Assembly: GCF_004804275.1 (NCBI RefSeq)
Contig: NZ_STGI01000001.1
Span: 434,001-498,000, forward strand
Direction of reading: 5' to 3'
Origin: Herbaspirillum sp. ST 5-3
GTDB taxonomy: Bacteria > Pseudomonadota > Gammaproteobacteria > Burkholderiales > Burkholderiaceae_D
DNA: 64,000 bases
Positions 17,065 through 26,619 of this stretch are shown piece after piece; position 1 is the first letter of the stretch, and each line of letters starts with the position of its first letter. A program made the position numbers and the translations under genes. Below the pieces are notes generated by a model that had not been told where the DNA came from, made no database searches, and saw only the letters and a list, made by a program, of their open reading frames with translations.

Positions 17065-17957
17065 CGGCGACAGCAGCGCAGACGGCGGACGATTTCGAGC
17101 CGCATCGCCGGCATCTACGTGCACTGGCCTATCGCATGCTCGGTTCGCGCGCCGAGGCCGAGGATGCGGTGCAGGATACGTGGCTGCGCTGGCATGCGAC
17201 GGATCGCGAGCGCGTCGAGAATGCGCGCGCCTTCTTGTCGCGCACCGTCACGCGCCTGTGCCTGGACCGCATCAAGTCGGCACAGGCTCAGCGCGAGGTC
17301 TATGTCGGCTCCTGGCTGCCCGAGCCGGTGGTCGATGACGAAGCGGCGTTCCAGCCGGGACCGGAGGCGGCGCATGAGTTGGCCAGCGACTTGTCGTTTG
17401 CCTTCATGCTGACGCTGGAGCGCCTGTCGCCGCTGGAGCGCGCGGCTTTCCTGCTGCATGATGTGTTCGACATGGGTTTCGACGAGATTGCGGCGGCGCT
17501 GGGGCGCAGCGCATCCGCCTGCCGCCAGCTTGCCTCGCGGGCCCGCACCAACGTGCATGCGAACCGGCCCGCGGTCAAGGTGACGCCGGACGAAGAGCAA
17601 CGTCTGGCAGGCGCATTTGCGCGCGCGCTGCTTGATGGTGATGTCGATGCGCTGGCGCAGGTTCTGGCGCGAGATGCGACCTTCATATCCGATGGTGGTG
17701 GCCATGTCACGGCCGTGCCTCTGCCGCTGTTCGGCCGCGATCAGATTGCGAAGGTGTTGATCGGCTTTGCGCGCCTGTACGATGCGCAGGTGCATCGCAC
17801 CCGTCCGGCGCGCATCAATGGCTTGCCCGGCTTCGTGATTTCCACCGTGCAGGGCGAGCTGGTGCAGACGATCGCGCTCGAACCCGGCGCGCCGGGCGAG
17901 ATCAAGGCAATTTACGTGACGCGCAATCCGGACAAGCTGCAGATGGTGGCGCCGTAA
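17061..17957 (+). CDS. ECF41-group RNA polymerase sigma factor (SigJ-like)
   Basis: Sigma factor of 298 aa: region 2 at about residues 12-75, region 4 at about 112-165, then a SnoaL/NTF2-like C-terminal domain that acts as a built-in regulator in this group. The three ECF41 signatures are all present: WLPEP (85-89) in the linker, DGGG (211-214) and NPDKL (289-293). No anti-sigma gene is needed or seen. It is translationally coupled to the CMD gene. A matching ECF41 promoter lies in front of the operon, which supports autoregulation. Confidence 0.93.
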   Translation: MTATAAQTADDFEPHRRHLRALAYRMLGSRAEAEDAVQDTWLRWHATDRERVENARAFLSRTVTRLCLDRIKSAQAQREVYVGSWLPEPVVDDEAAFQPGPEAAHELASDLSFAFMLTLERLSPLERAAFLLHDVFDMGFDEIAAALGRSASACRQLASRARTNVHANRPAVKVTPDEEQRLAGAFARALLDGDVDALAQVLARDATFISDGGGHVTAVPLPLFGRDQIAKVLIGFARLYDAQVHRTRPARINGLPGFVISTVQGELVQTIALEPGAPGEIKAIYVTRNPDKLQMVAP

Positions 17958-17958
17958 A

Positions 17959-17992
17959 CTAAGCCGCCATGTGGCCTAAGCAGCCATGTGGC
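17959..17992. repeat. 17-bp tandem duplication at the radical SAM stop
   Basis: Two adjacent 17-bp copies (17959-17975 and 17976-17992) differing at one base, each containing GCCATGTGGC. The right copy encodes the last residues and stop of the radical SAM gene; the left copy lies just after it. It looks like a small slippage duplication without coding effect. Confidence 0.6.
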
Positions 17993-19493
17993 GCGCCTGC
18001 CGCTGCGGCAGCGCGTCGGCCTTGGCCTTGTTTTTGGCATGCTCTGCCGCGCCTTTGAGACGCACTTCGCGCTTTTGCATCTGGCCGGCGTAATCGCTGT
18101 CGATCGCCGCGGTCACTGCCTCGGCATCATGGCCGCGTTCGCGCAGCCACTCTCCGACGAGGCCGGTAAGGCGTTCGAGGGCGATGCGATGCGTAGCATC
18201 GGTCTTGACGTAGATCCAGTCGGACAGCGCCATGAAATTGGCGAATGGCGATTGGTCCAGGATGAGTTTGAGAGTGTTGGCGAAACGTCCCGAATTGGCG
18301 ACCATGTCCCAGTAGCGCGCAAAGCGTACCAGGCGCTGCATGGTGGCGAAGTCGATGCAATTGTTCGCCAGGATGGTGTACGGCGGATACGGATCGAAAA
18401 CCAGCCCGTAGGTTTGCGTATGGCGGATCACCGGCGTGCCGCGCAATCGCTTGAGGATGCCGAACTGGATTTCATGCGGATTGATCCGCACCAGATGGTC
18501 GAAGCCGCGCGCGAAACTTTCCATGTCCTCGCCGGGCAAGCCGGCGATCAGGTCGACATGCAAGTGCGCGTGCGAGTGTTCGCACAGCCAGCGCAGATTG
18601 TCGGCGGCCTTCTCGTTGTTCTGCTTGCGGCTGATGGTGGCCTGCACTTCCGGATTGAAGGACTGGATGCCGATCTCCAGTTGCAGCGTGCCCGGCGGGA
18701 ATTTTGCAATCGCTTCCTTCAGCGCGTCCGGCAAATGGTCGGGCACGACTTCGAAGTGCGCATAGACCGGGTCCTCGGGATGGGCAGCGAGCTTGTCGAG
18801 GAAGAATTGCATGATCCGCAAGCTCGACTTGATGTTGAGATTGAATGTGCGATCGACAAACTTGAACAGCCGCGCGCCGCGCGCATGCAGAGATTCGATT
18901 TCCGCCATGAAGGTATCGAGATCGAAGGGCCAGGCGGTCTTGTCGAGCGAGGACAGGCAGAACTCGCACTTGAACGGACAGCCGCGCGACGCCTCCACAT
19001 AGAGCGTGCGATGCGCGATGTCCTTGTCGTTGTAGAACGCATACGGCAGCTTGATTTCGTTCATCGGCGCTTGCACGCCGGCATGGATCTTCATCAGCGG
19101 CTTGGGTCCGTTCAGGATCTCGCGGCACAGCTTCGGGAAGGTCACATCGCCCCAGCCAGTGACGACATAGTCCGCCATCTGCGCGATCGCCTGCTCGGTG
19201 GTTTCATGCGACACTTCCGGCCCGCCGAGCACGACGATGAGCTCGGGCGCGACGCGCTTGAGCACGGCGACGACCTTGGCGGCCTCCTCGGCATTCCAGA
19301 TGTACACACCGAGGCCGACGATGCGCGGCTTGTGCGCCAGTATCTTCTCGACCACTTCGGTGGTCTTGGTGCCGATCACGAATTCCTCCAGGCGTGTCGA
19401 TTCCTGCAAGTCGCCCATGTTGGCGAGCAGATAACGCAGCCCGAGCGATGCGTGGGTGAAACGGGCGTTCAGGGTGGCAAGCAGGATGGTCAT
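17976..19493 (-). CDS. B12-binding-domain radical SAM protein (DUF4080 type)
   Basis: Protein of 505 aa. Residues 1-130 form a cobalamin-binding-like Rossmann domain (LGVYIWNAEEAAKVV, LGGPEVSH). The radical SAM cluster motif follows as RGCPFKCEFC, three cysteines spaced CxxxCxxC. The middle carries IGIQSFNPEVQATISRKQN and DLIAGLPGED, typical of the core barrel; the C-terminal third corresponds to DUF4080. I choose ATG 19493 (MTILLATLN); a TTG five codons upstream is an alternative. The reaction is unknown; relatives methylate or rearrange unactivated carbons. It is convergent with the sigma-factor operon. Confidence 0.88.
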   Translation of the reverse strand: MTILLATLNARFTHASLGLRYLLANMGDLQESTRLEEFVIGTKTTEVVEKILAHKPRIVGLGVYIWNAEEAAKVVAVLKRVAPELIVVLGGPEVSHETTEQAIAQMADYVVTGWGDVTFPKLCREILNGPKPLMKIHAGVQAPMNEIKLPYAFYNDKDIAHRTLYVEASRGCPFKCEFCLSSLDKTAWPFDLDTFMAEIESLHARGARLFKFVDRTFNLNIKSSLRIMQFFLDKLAAHPEDPVYAHFEVVPDHLPDALKEAIAKFPPGTLQLEIGIQSFNPEVQATISRKQNNEKAADNLRWLCEHSHAHLHVDLIAGLPGEDMESFARGFDHLVRINPHEIQFGILKRLRGTPVIRHTQTYGLVFDPYPPYTILANNCIDFATMQRLVRFARYWDMVANSGRFANTLKLILDQSPFANFMALSDWIYVKTDATHRIALERLTGLVGEWLRERGHDAEAVTAAIDSDYAGQMQKREVRLKGAAEHAKNKAKADALPQRQARHMAA

Positions 19494-19525
19494 AGGGAAG
19501 GCAGGCAAATCGGTGAGCCGCTATT

Positions 19526-20608
19526 TTACGCCTGCGCCCCGCCTGCTTCGCGATTCAATTGGGGGAGCGATGCACTCTCGACATGACTGCGGTTCGCCTG
19601 CCGGAAGACGTTGGGTGATACGCCGAACCAGCGCCGGAACGAGCGACTGAAGTTCGATGCATCGAAGTAACCCAGCCGCTCGGCGATCTCGGCCAGCGAA
19701 CAGGCGGTGTTCTGCAGCAGCCATTGCGCCCGCTCCTTGCGCACCTCGTCCAGCAAATCCTGATAGCTGGTGCCGCGCTGCTTGAACTTGCGGATCAGCG
19801 TGCGGGAAGACATGTTCCGCTCCGCCGCGATGGCCTCGCAGGTCGGAAACGCCTCTGCGCATGCCCGCAGGCGCAGCCTGATCTGCTGCAGCAGATCGCT
19901 CTTGTGCAGAATCTGTTCCAGCGCCTGCTCGCAGTCGCGCCGGGCCGATGCAAAGGCGACCGGGTCGGCGGTGAGGCAAGGCGCATCCAGCAGTGCGCGC
20001 GGCAGCTTGATTTCGAGGCAGACCGTGCCGAAACGCTTGCGGCCTCGCAACAACGAGGCATATGCGGCGCTCCATGCGGGCTCGGGATAAGGCAGCTTGT
20101 ACTGCACCTCCTCCGGCACCTGGCCGAGCACGGTTTGAAGAAGGCGCACGACCACCATCAATGCGGCTTCCAGTATCGGGGTCCGGAGGTCGCCGAGATC
20201 GAACAGTTCCCGCACCTGCAAGCGGCAATGGGTGTCGTCACAGTACGGGCGAAATTCCAGCATGGTGCAGCGCAGTTTGCTGTAGCGCGCGAGTGCGTCG
20301 ATCGCCTGTCCCACGTTCCCGCCGGAGACGACTACCCGGCCGACCTGGCCATGCGCCGCCGCCGGCGCACTTGCGCCGATTTCCGCGCCCAGCGAGGGCG
20401 AGCCGCTCAAGGCGATGGCCGCCCGCACCAGGACCTGCATCTGTGCAAAGCCGATGGCCCGCTCGGCGTCCGTCAGGTCGGGCCAGCTTAAACCGGTGCC
20501 CGCCAGCAGCCGGTCGGTTTCCACCCCGCGCTTGCGCAGCATCACGCACAGCAGGCGTGCATAGGTCGAGTGGAATGCAGGTTCGAACCAATAGGCAGGG
20601 ACTGTCAT
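19526..20608 (-). CDS. AraC-family transcriptional regulator (OruR/ArgR-like)
   Basis: Regulator of 360 aa. The N-terminal two thirds correspond to the Arabinose_bd-type domain (VLVRAAIALSGSPSLGAEIG near residue 65), and the C-terminal 100 residues are the double helix-turn-helix of the AraC family: CEAIAAERNMSSRTLIRKFK, then SLAEIAERLGYFDASNFSRS and FRRWFGVSPNVFR. Clear ATG at 20608. The target is unknown; the gene lies 32 bp before the radical SAM gene on the same strand, so that gene could be co-expressed. Confidence 0.9.
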   Translation of the reverse strand: MTVPAYWFEPAFHSTYARLLCVMLRKRGVETDRLLAGTGLSWPDLTDAERAIGFAQMQVLVRAAIALSGSPSLGAEIGASAPAAAHGQVGRVVVSGGNVGQAIDALARYSKLRCTMLEFRPYCDDTHCRLQVRELFDLGDLRTPILEAALMVVVRLLQTVLGQVPEEVQYKLPYPEPAWSAAYASLLRGRKRFGTVCLEIKLPRALLDAPCLTADPVAFASARRDCEQALEQILHKSDLLQQIRLRLRACAEAFPTCEAIAAERNMSSRTLIRKFKQRGTSYQDLLDEVRKERAQWLLQNTACSLAEIAERLGYFDASNFSRSFRRWFGVSPNVFRQANRSHVESASLPQLNREAGGAQA

Positions 20609-20996
20609 CTCTTTCCGCAGTGAACAATAAAGGCTTGCGATGCTGTCACAAGCTGACGCAGGCTCGCCAGCTCATGCACTTTGCTTCGCAAGCCATTCGA
20701 CGGATGCCTTGATTTTCGACAAAGGGAAATCAGGAAGAGAATCCCCCCTTTCCGTTCATGGGAACGGTGCCACGCCCGCAAGCGACGGCATGTGTTGTCG
20801 CTGCCGGCGTCCGTCAGCTCAGGATATGAGTGAGCCGGCGGAAGAAATGGTTCCATTGCGGGAGGCGGATCGTCATGACCGCATGGTCTCGCGCGCGCTC
20901 GTGCTGTTGCTCGGGCGCGGCTACATTTTCGGCGTCCGGCTTTTCATGCGTCAGGAACTGACTTTCCTGCTGCTGACCACGTAATAGAAGGCTGCT
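20609..20996. other. Intergenic region between AraC and chemoreceptor genes
   Basis: About 390 bp. A possible 52-codon plus-strand frame (20826-20984, ATG after AGGAT) exists but has no recognisable product. Otherwise it holds only the AraC promoter region and the 3-prime flank of the chemoreceptor gene. Confidence 0.45.
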
Positions 20997-22718
20997 TCAG
21001 AACTCTTCCCAATCGCTGTTTGAGCTTGCGGCCGGGGCCACGGAGCGCATGGGACGCGGCGCGGCAATGGGTACAGCAGTGCTCTTTCGCGCGAGTCGTG
21101 GAACCGACGGAGCCGGTGCTGCAACGCGCGGCTTGGGTGCCGGCGCACTCGCGGCCAGGTGTGCGCCGTCGACCTGGAAGGCGCTGACCAGTCGCACCAG
21201 TTGCTGCGCCTGTTCCTGCATGGCCTCGGATGCGGCGGCCGCCTCCTCCACCAGCGATGCGTTCTGCTGCGTCACCTGATCCATCTGCGCGATCGCCTGG
21301 TTGATCTGCTCGATGCCGGTGGTTTGCTCCCTGGATGCGGCGGTGATTTCGCTGACGATGTCGCTCACGCGCTTGACGCTCTCGACGACTTCGTTCATGG
21401 TCGCGCCGGCATCGTCGACCAGCTTCGCGCCGACGTGGATCTTTTCGACCGAGTCGTTGATCAGTGCCTTGATTTCCTTCGCCGCGCCGGCGGAGCGCTG
21501 CGCGAGATTGCGCACTTCGGTGGCCACCACTGCGAAGCCGCGTCCCTGCTCGCCGGCGCGCGCCGCTTCCACCGCGGCATTGAGCGCGAGGATATTGGTC
21601 TGGAACGCGATGCCGTCGATGACGCCGATGATGTCGACAATCTTTTTCGCCGACTCGTTGATGGAACCCATGGTGTCGACCACCTGCGATACCACCATGC
21701 CGCCGCGGCCGGCCACTTCGGATGCGGAGATCGCCAGCGTATTCGCCTGATGCGCGTTGTCGGCATTCTGCTTGACGGTGGAGGTCAGCTCCTCCATCGA
21801 AGAGGCGGTTTCTTCCAGCGAGCTGGCCTGCTGCTCGGTGCGCGAAGACAGGTCGAGATTGCCCGAGGCAATCTGGCTTGAGGCAGTCGCGATCATGTCC
21901 GTGCCTTGCCGCACCTGCGAGACGATGTTGGCAAGGTTATCGCGCATGGCACGCATCGCATGTAGCATGCTGGACTGATCGTTCTGCTTGAGTTCGATGC
22001 CCACCCGCAGGTCGCCGGCGGCAATACGCGTGGCGACCGAGGCGGCGAATTCCGGTTCTCCGCCCAGCCGCTTGAGCAAGCTGCGCGTGATGATCAGGCC
22101 GATACTGGCCGCCAGCAGGATGGCGAAGGTGCCGAGCGCCAGCATCACGATGCGTGCGGTGGCAAAGGTCCGGTTCGCCGTCTTGCCGGAGGCGTCCATC
22201 AGCTCGACCTGGAACTGAATGAGACCGGTCAAGCTGTCCTTGTACGCCTTGAGGACGGGACGCAGCTCTGCAGCCAGGTAGGCCTTCGCTTCCGGTGCCT
22301 TTTCCTCGTTCACCAATGCGATCAGCTTGTCCTGCCCGTCGGCATATCGCTTGCGCGCGTCCTTCGCTTGCCCGAGCAACTCCTTGCCGCGCGGCAGAGC
22401 GAGCATCTTATCCAGTTTGTCGAGGTCGCTCGTGGCGAGATTGCGCGCATCCATGATGTCGTCGACCTGCTTCTGCCTGTCCTCCTTGCTGTCGGTCAGC
22501 ATCATGTTGCGCAGCGCGATCGCGATCCGGTCCGTCTGCGCCATGAGGTCCGAAGCGGAAGCAATTTTCGGCCATCGGTCCTGCACGATGGAAGTCGTGC
22601 CGTTGTCGAGGGCGGCCAGTTGGCTGACGCCGACCGCGAGGATGATCCACAACAGGATGCAGACGCTGCCGAAGCTCAGTGCAAGGCGCGTCCCGACTTT
22701 CATATTTCGAATGTCCAT
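20997..22718 (-). CDS. Methyl-accepting chemotaxis protein
   Basis: Transmembrane chemoreceptor of 573 aa. Helix 1 at about residues 10-35 and helix 2 at about 187-210 bracket a periplasmic four-helix-bundle domain (4HB_MCP type, with [20 protein letters not shown]). A HAMP domain follows, and the signalling domain contains the invariant hairpin tip [20 protein letters not shown]. The C terminus ends in DWEEF, a pentapeptide of the NWETF type that tethers CheR/CheB, so this is a high-abundance-type receptor. The ligand is unknown. It is monocistronic, without che genes nearby. Confidence 0.95.
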   Translation of the reverse strand: MDIRNMKVGTRLALSFGSVCILLWIILAVGVSQLAALDNGTTSIVQDRWPKIASASDLMAQTDRIAIALRNMMLTDSKEDRQKQVDDIMDARNLATSDLDKLDKMLALPRGKELLGQAKDARKRYADGQDKLIALVNEEKAPEAKAYLAAELRPVLKAYKDSLTGLIQFQVELMDASGKTANRTFATARIVMLALGTFAILLAASIGLIITRSLLKRLGGEPEFAASVATRIAAGDLRVGIELKQNDQSSMLHAMRAMRDNLANIVSQVRQGTDMIATASSQIASGNLDLSSRTEQQASSLEETASSMEELTSTVKQNADNAHQANTLAISASEVAGRGGMVVSQVVDTMGSINESAKKIVDIIGVIDGIAFQTNILALNAAVEAARAGEQGRGFAVVATEVRNLAQRSAGAAKEIKALINDSVEKIHVGAKLVDDAGATMNEVVESVKRVSDIVSEITAASREQTTGIEQINQAIAQMDQVTQQNASLVEEAAAASEAMQEQAQQLVRLVSAFQVDGAHLAASAPAPKPRVAAPAPSVPRLARKSTAVPIAAPRPMRSVAPAASSNSDWEEF

Positions 22719-23017
22719 GGAATTGTGCTTCGTGAAGATGTGGCGGGCTTCTCCTCGCGTGCAAGGCGGAGAGAAATTGTTTCACGTCAATATTGCGCGT
22801 GAAGCTTGCCACAACGCAAGCAGAAATGCGTGCCACAAAAAATCACCGATGTGAAATTCCAACGGTCCTGATCAAAGCGGCAATAGCAGGAAACCGAGAG
22901 TCGATCAGGAAGATGAGGAACGCGGGCGCGTGTGGCGATGCTACCGGCGATCCCAGGATGCGAATACATCAAGGATCGCCGGCGGGAGGGATTGGCGTCA
23001 GGAAAAATACCGTTGCG
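22719..23017. other. Intergenic region before the chemoreceptor gene
   Basis: About 300 bp upstream of the minus-strand chemoreceptor and downstream of the acyl-CoA ligase. No gene, convincing hairpin or recognisable flagellar-type promoter was found by eye. Confidence 0.45.
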
Positions 23018-24676
23018 TCACTTCGCCATTTCCTTCTCTTGCAAGGTGCGCCACATCACCTTGCCGGTCGCCGACTTCGGCAGCGTGTCGACGAACTCGA
23101 CAAGGCGCGGCACTTTATAGGCGGCCATCTTGGCGTGCGCCCACGTGATGATGTCGTCTTCGCTCGCTTCGGCGCCGGCGCGCTTGACGATCACCGCCTT
23201 CACCGTTTCGCCGCGATAGGGATCGCGCGCGGCGATGATGCAGCATTCCTGCACCGCCGGATGCTGGTACATCATCGATTCGACTTCTGCCGGCCAGACC
23301 TTGAAGCCGCTGGCGTTGATCATGCGCTTCAAGCGGTCGGTGAAGAAGAAGAAACCCTCCTCGTCCATGTAGCCGAGATCGCCGGAACGGAAGAAGCGCT
23401 TGCCGTCGAGTTCGGCGAAGGCTTCCGCGGTCTTCTTCGGGTCGTTCCAATAGCCCTGGAATACCTGCGGTCCGTTGATCCAGATCTCGCCTGTCTCGCC
23501 CTGCGGCACTTCCTTCAGCGTGACCGGATCGACGATGCGCGAATCGACGTTGAGGTAAGGAATGCCGAGGCATTGCTGCTTCATGCGCTTGGGCGGGTTG
23601 ACGTGCGTCGCCGCCATCGTCTCCGACAGGCCGTAGCCTTCCATGTACTGCTGGCCGGTCATGTCGAGCAGCTTCTGCGCGATCGCGGCCGGCATCGCGG
23701 CACCGCCGCCGGACACGCGCTTCAGTCCGGAGATGTCGTACTCGGCGAGGCGCGGGTTGGACAGAAAATCGATCATCATGGTCGGTATCAGCGTCCAGGT
23801 CGTGACCTTGTAACGCGTGATCAGCTGGCCGGCCGCATCGCGGTCCCAGCGCGGCAACACCACGATGCCGCCACCGGAAAAGATCATTGCATTCATCACC
23901 GACTGCATGCCGGTCACATGGAAGAACGGCAGCACGGCCAGCGTCACGTGGTCGGGAACGGTCGGGCCCGACCAGGCCGGGCTGGCCGCGGCGTTGAACA
24001 TCACCGAGCGGTGCGTATGGACGCAACCCTTGGGCTTGCCGGTCGTGCCCGAGGTGTATGGCATGCAGGCCAGGTCATCGGGGCCGGCCTCGTGCGTGCG
24101 CGGCACACGCTTTTCCGCCACCGCATCCTTCCACGCCGTGACGCCGGGCGCTGCCTCGACGCCGTACGGTACGCGCACGAAATCCGGCACATTGAGGTCG
24201 GTCGGCGCGAGCAGGTAATCGGAATACGCGCCCGCGATCACATGCGACAAGCCACCCTCGCCGATCAGCGGCGCCACGCGTGTGTACAGTTCCTGCGCGA
24301 CGAAGGCGACCTTCGCGCCGCTGTCGGAGACATAGTGCCGCAACTCGTCGGTCACCAGCATCGGGTTGACCGGTACCACCATGGCATCGGCGCGCAGGAT
24401 CGCGAAGAAAGCGATGATGAATTGCGGACTGTTCTGCATGTCGAGCAGCACGCGATCGCCGCGCTTCACCCCGCACACATGTTGCAGATAGCCCGCCAGC
24501 GCAAGCACTTCCTCATGCACCTGTGCGTAGGTCAGAACGGTGTCGTAAAAGATGATGGCAGGCTTGTTCGGATAGCGGTGCGCGGAAATTTCCAGGTTCA
24601 CATAAACGCTGGTTTCCGGTGCGGTGATGGTGTAGGGAAGGCCCTCGGGCCAGACGGCGTAATGGCTTGTGTTCAT
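23018..24676 (-). CDS. Acyl-CoA synthetase (AMP-forming, medium/long-chain type)
   Basis: Adenylate-forming ligase of 552 aa that would activate a carboxylic acid to its CoA thioester. The core motifs are complete: P-loop-like YTSGTTGKPKG (A3), GYGLSETMA (A5), and RSGDLGYMDEEGFFFFTDR followed by the hinge lysine region KRMINASGFKVWP; the C-terminal catalytic lysine is in LPKSATGKVMWR. I start at ATG 24676, preceded by GAGAGA; an in-frame start at 24808 lies in poorly coding DNA. The closest-looking relatives are fatty-acyl or methylthiopropionyl-CoA ligases; the substrate is not decided. Confidence 0.9.
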   Translation of the reverse strand: MNTSHYAVWPEGLPYTITAPETSVYVNLEISAHRYPNKPAIIFYDTVLTYAQVHEEVLALAGYLQHVCGVKRGDRVLLDMQNSPQFIIAFFAILRADAMVVPVNPMLVTDELRHYVSDSGAKVAFVAQELYTRVAPLIGEGGLSHVIAGAYSDYLLAPTDLNVPDFVRVPYGVEAAPGVTAWKDAVAEKRVPRTHEAGPDDLACMPYTSGTTGKPKGCVHTHRSVMFNAAASPAWSGPTVPDHVTLAVLPFFHVTGMQSVMNAMIFSGGGIVVLPRWDRDAAGQLITRYKVTTWTLIPTMMIDFLSNPRLAEYDISGLKRVSGGGAAMPAAIAQKLLDMTGQQYMEGYGLSETMAATHVNPPKRMKQQCLGIPYLNVDSRIVDPVTLKEVPQGETGEIWINGPQVFQGYWNDPKKTAEAFAELDGKRFFRSGDLGYMDEEGFFFFTDRLKRMINASGFKVWPAEVESMMYQHPAVQECCIIAARDPYRGETVKAVIVKRAGAEASEDDIITWAHAKMAAYKVPRLVEFVDTLPKSATGKVMWRTLQEKEMAK

Positions 24677-24869
24677 TGTCTCTCTCGTTGTTGTATTAAT
24701 GAGTCTGATTATAGTTCGCGCCAGAAATCTTGCCCGAAGCGCTTGCCCGGTGCGCGCTCTGCTGGATTGTGCACCCTGCGCTGCCATCGAGAATGTAAAG
24801 ATGTTCACAATTGGCGCTGCGCGAAAAAGCCGCCGGCATCCATGCTGATCTGCCTCAAGGAGAGTCCCG

Positions 24870-25374
24870 ATGAAGCTGTTTTATGCTACCGGATCATGCT
24901 CGCTGATATCTCACCGAAGCTCCGGCCATCGTGCAATATGTGGCCGGCCTCGCACCGCAAACGCAGCTGGCGCCGCCGGCTGGCAGCATGAAACGCTATC
25001 GCCTGATCGAATGGCTGAATTTCATTTCGACCGAATTGCACAAGGCATTCGGCACGCTGTTTCATCCGGGGCCGGCAGAAACCAGGCAGTCCGCGCGCGA
25101 GACGCTGGCGAAGCGGCTCGCCATAGTCGAGAAGCAATTGCGCGCACACGGGCACCTCGCCGGGAACCAATTCAGCGTCGCGGATGCCTACCTCTTCACT
25201 GTGCTGGGCCGGGCCCGTCCCTTGAAATTCGATCTGAGCGGCTGGCCCGCAGTGCAGGCCTATTTGCAGCGCGTGGCGGCACGTTCGACAGTACGCGCCG
25301 CCATGGTGGCCGAGGGTTTGATCAAGAGCCAGGCGCGCTGCAATGATGTCTTCATCGCGACAACAAGCCAATGA
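24870..25374 (+). pseudogene. Glutathione S-transferase with deleted thioredoxin-fold core
   Basis: The ATG at 24870 opens with a normal GST start (MKLFYATGSCSL), but after about 12 codons the text jumps to TEAPAIVQYVAGLAP in another frame (from 24913), which is the family sequence normally about 60 residues in. The helical C-terminal domain then runs intact (WLNFISTELHKAFGTLF ... FSVADAYLFTVLGR). So a block of roughly 50 codons, including most of the glutathione-binding domain, is lost and the frame is shifted. The remaining 147-codon frame could be expressed from the GTG at 24931 but would lack the active site. Confidence 0.75.
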
Positions 25375-26522
25375 ACTCAAAGATAAAATCGATAGGCTCC
25401 AGGCCGCGCGTGGCGCTGGTGCTGCAGGGCGGAGGCGCGCTCGGCGCTTATCAGGCCGGTGTCTACCAGGCATTGCATGAACACGGCCTGACGCCCGACT
25501 GGGTGGTCGGCACGTCGATCGGCGCGATCAATGCGGCGCTTATCGCGGGGAACGAACGCGCACAGCGGCTGTCGCGGCTGCGTGAGTTCTGGGACGAAAT
25601 CGCGCACCACGACCTGATCGACATGCGCAGCGTCCCGGATCCCGCGCGCCGCTTCAACACCATGCTGACCACCTTCGATTCGGTGACGCGTGGCGTGCCG
25701 GGTTTCTATGCCCTGCGCTGGTTCAATCCATTTTTCGCGGGATTGATCGTGCCGCCGGAACAGGCCAGCTTTTACGACACCAGTCCCCTCGAAGAAACTC
25801 TCGGACGCCTGGTCGATATCGACTACCTGAACACGCCGGGCGGCATACGGCTGACGGTGAGCGCCATCAAGGTCACTTGCGGGCATCTCGAGCATTTCGA
25901 TACCGCACATCGCGAGGTCAGCATCAAGCACGTCATGGCGAGCGGCGCCTTGCCGCCGGGCTTCCCTCCGGTGCGCGTGGACGGAGATCTGTACTGGGAC
26001 GGCGGCCTGTACTCCAACACGCCGCTGGAAATCGTGCTGGGCGACGAACCACGCGCCGATACCGTCTGCTTCATGGTTGACCTGTGGAGTCCGGAAGGCC
26101 CCGAGCCGACGACGCTGGAGCAAGTGCACACGCGCCAGAAGGATGTGTTGTACGCCTCGCGTTCGCGCCGCCACATCGACGCCTATCTGCGCGGACACCG
26201 GCTGCGGCGAATGGTGCGCATGCTGCGCCAGAAGGTTCCCGACGACATGCTGAGCGCGGAGGAACGCGCCGAAGTGGACAAGGTCGGCGTCGATACCACC
26301 ATGCACATCATCCGGCTCGCCTATGCCGGGCGCGACTGGCAGATGGCATCGAAGGATCTCAATTTTTCCAGGGGTTCGATTGAGTGGCGCTGGGATCAGG
26401 GCTACAAGGATGCGCTGCGCGCGGTCCAGCACGCGGCCTGGCGTACCGAAGCGCCGGAAGGTGCCGGCGTGCTGGTGCATGAGTTGGTGCCGGCGCCGGT
26501 GAAGACGTACGAACAGAGATAG
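25371..26522 (+). CDS. Patatin-like phospholipase with DUF3734 C-terminal domain
   Basis: Lipid acyl hydrolase of 383 aa. The oxyanion loop GGGALGAYQ (residues 20-28), nucleophile elbow GTSIG (Ser49) and catalytic DGG (Asp210 in YWDGGLYSNTP) are all present. The C-terminal third (MRKxx-rich, with RQKDVLYASRSRRH) matches the DUF3734 extension. The ATG overlaps the stop of the GST remnant by 4 bp. Relatives occur near polyhydroxyalkanoate or lipid genes. A second, clearly paralogous copy lies at 54558-55787. Confidence 0.92.
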   Translation: MNSKIKSIGSRPRVALVLQGGGALGAYQAGVYQALHEHGLTPDWVVGTSIGAINAALIAGNERAQRLSRLREFWDEIAHHDLIDMRSVPDPARRFNTMLTTFDSVTRGVPGFYALRWFNPFFAGLIVPPEQASFYDTSPLEETLGRLVDIDYLNTPGGIRLTVSAIKVTCGHLEHFDTAHREVSIKHVMASGALPPGFPPVRVDGDLYWDGGLYSNTPLEIVLGDEPRADTVCFMVDLWSPEGPEPTTLEQVHTRQKDVLYASRSRRHIDAYLRGHRLRRMVRMLRQKVPDDMLSAEERAEVDKVGVDTTMHIIRLAYAGRDWQMASKDLNFSRGSIEWRWDQGYKDALRAVQHAAWRTEAPEGAGVLVHELVPAPVKTYEQR

Positions 26523-26619
26523 GCGCCCGGGCCCTGCCTGCCGCAGCGAAACTTTTCATTTCCGAATAGGATATCGAGGCAGACCGATATCCCCCCAACG
26601 AGAAGAAAAGGATCGCACG

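Noticed and set aside
17988-19586. 532-codon plus-strand frame opposite the radical SAM gene
   Set aside because: Long because of high GC; the minus-strand gene has full domain motifs and this frame has none.
20826-20984. 52-codon plus-strand frame with a weak ribosome site
   Set aside because: Product not recognisable and not linked to neighbours; kept only as a note in the intergenic entry.
22793-24991. 732-codon plus-strand frame opposite the acyl-CoA ligase
   Set aside because: Antisense shadow of a gene with all adenylate-forming motifs.
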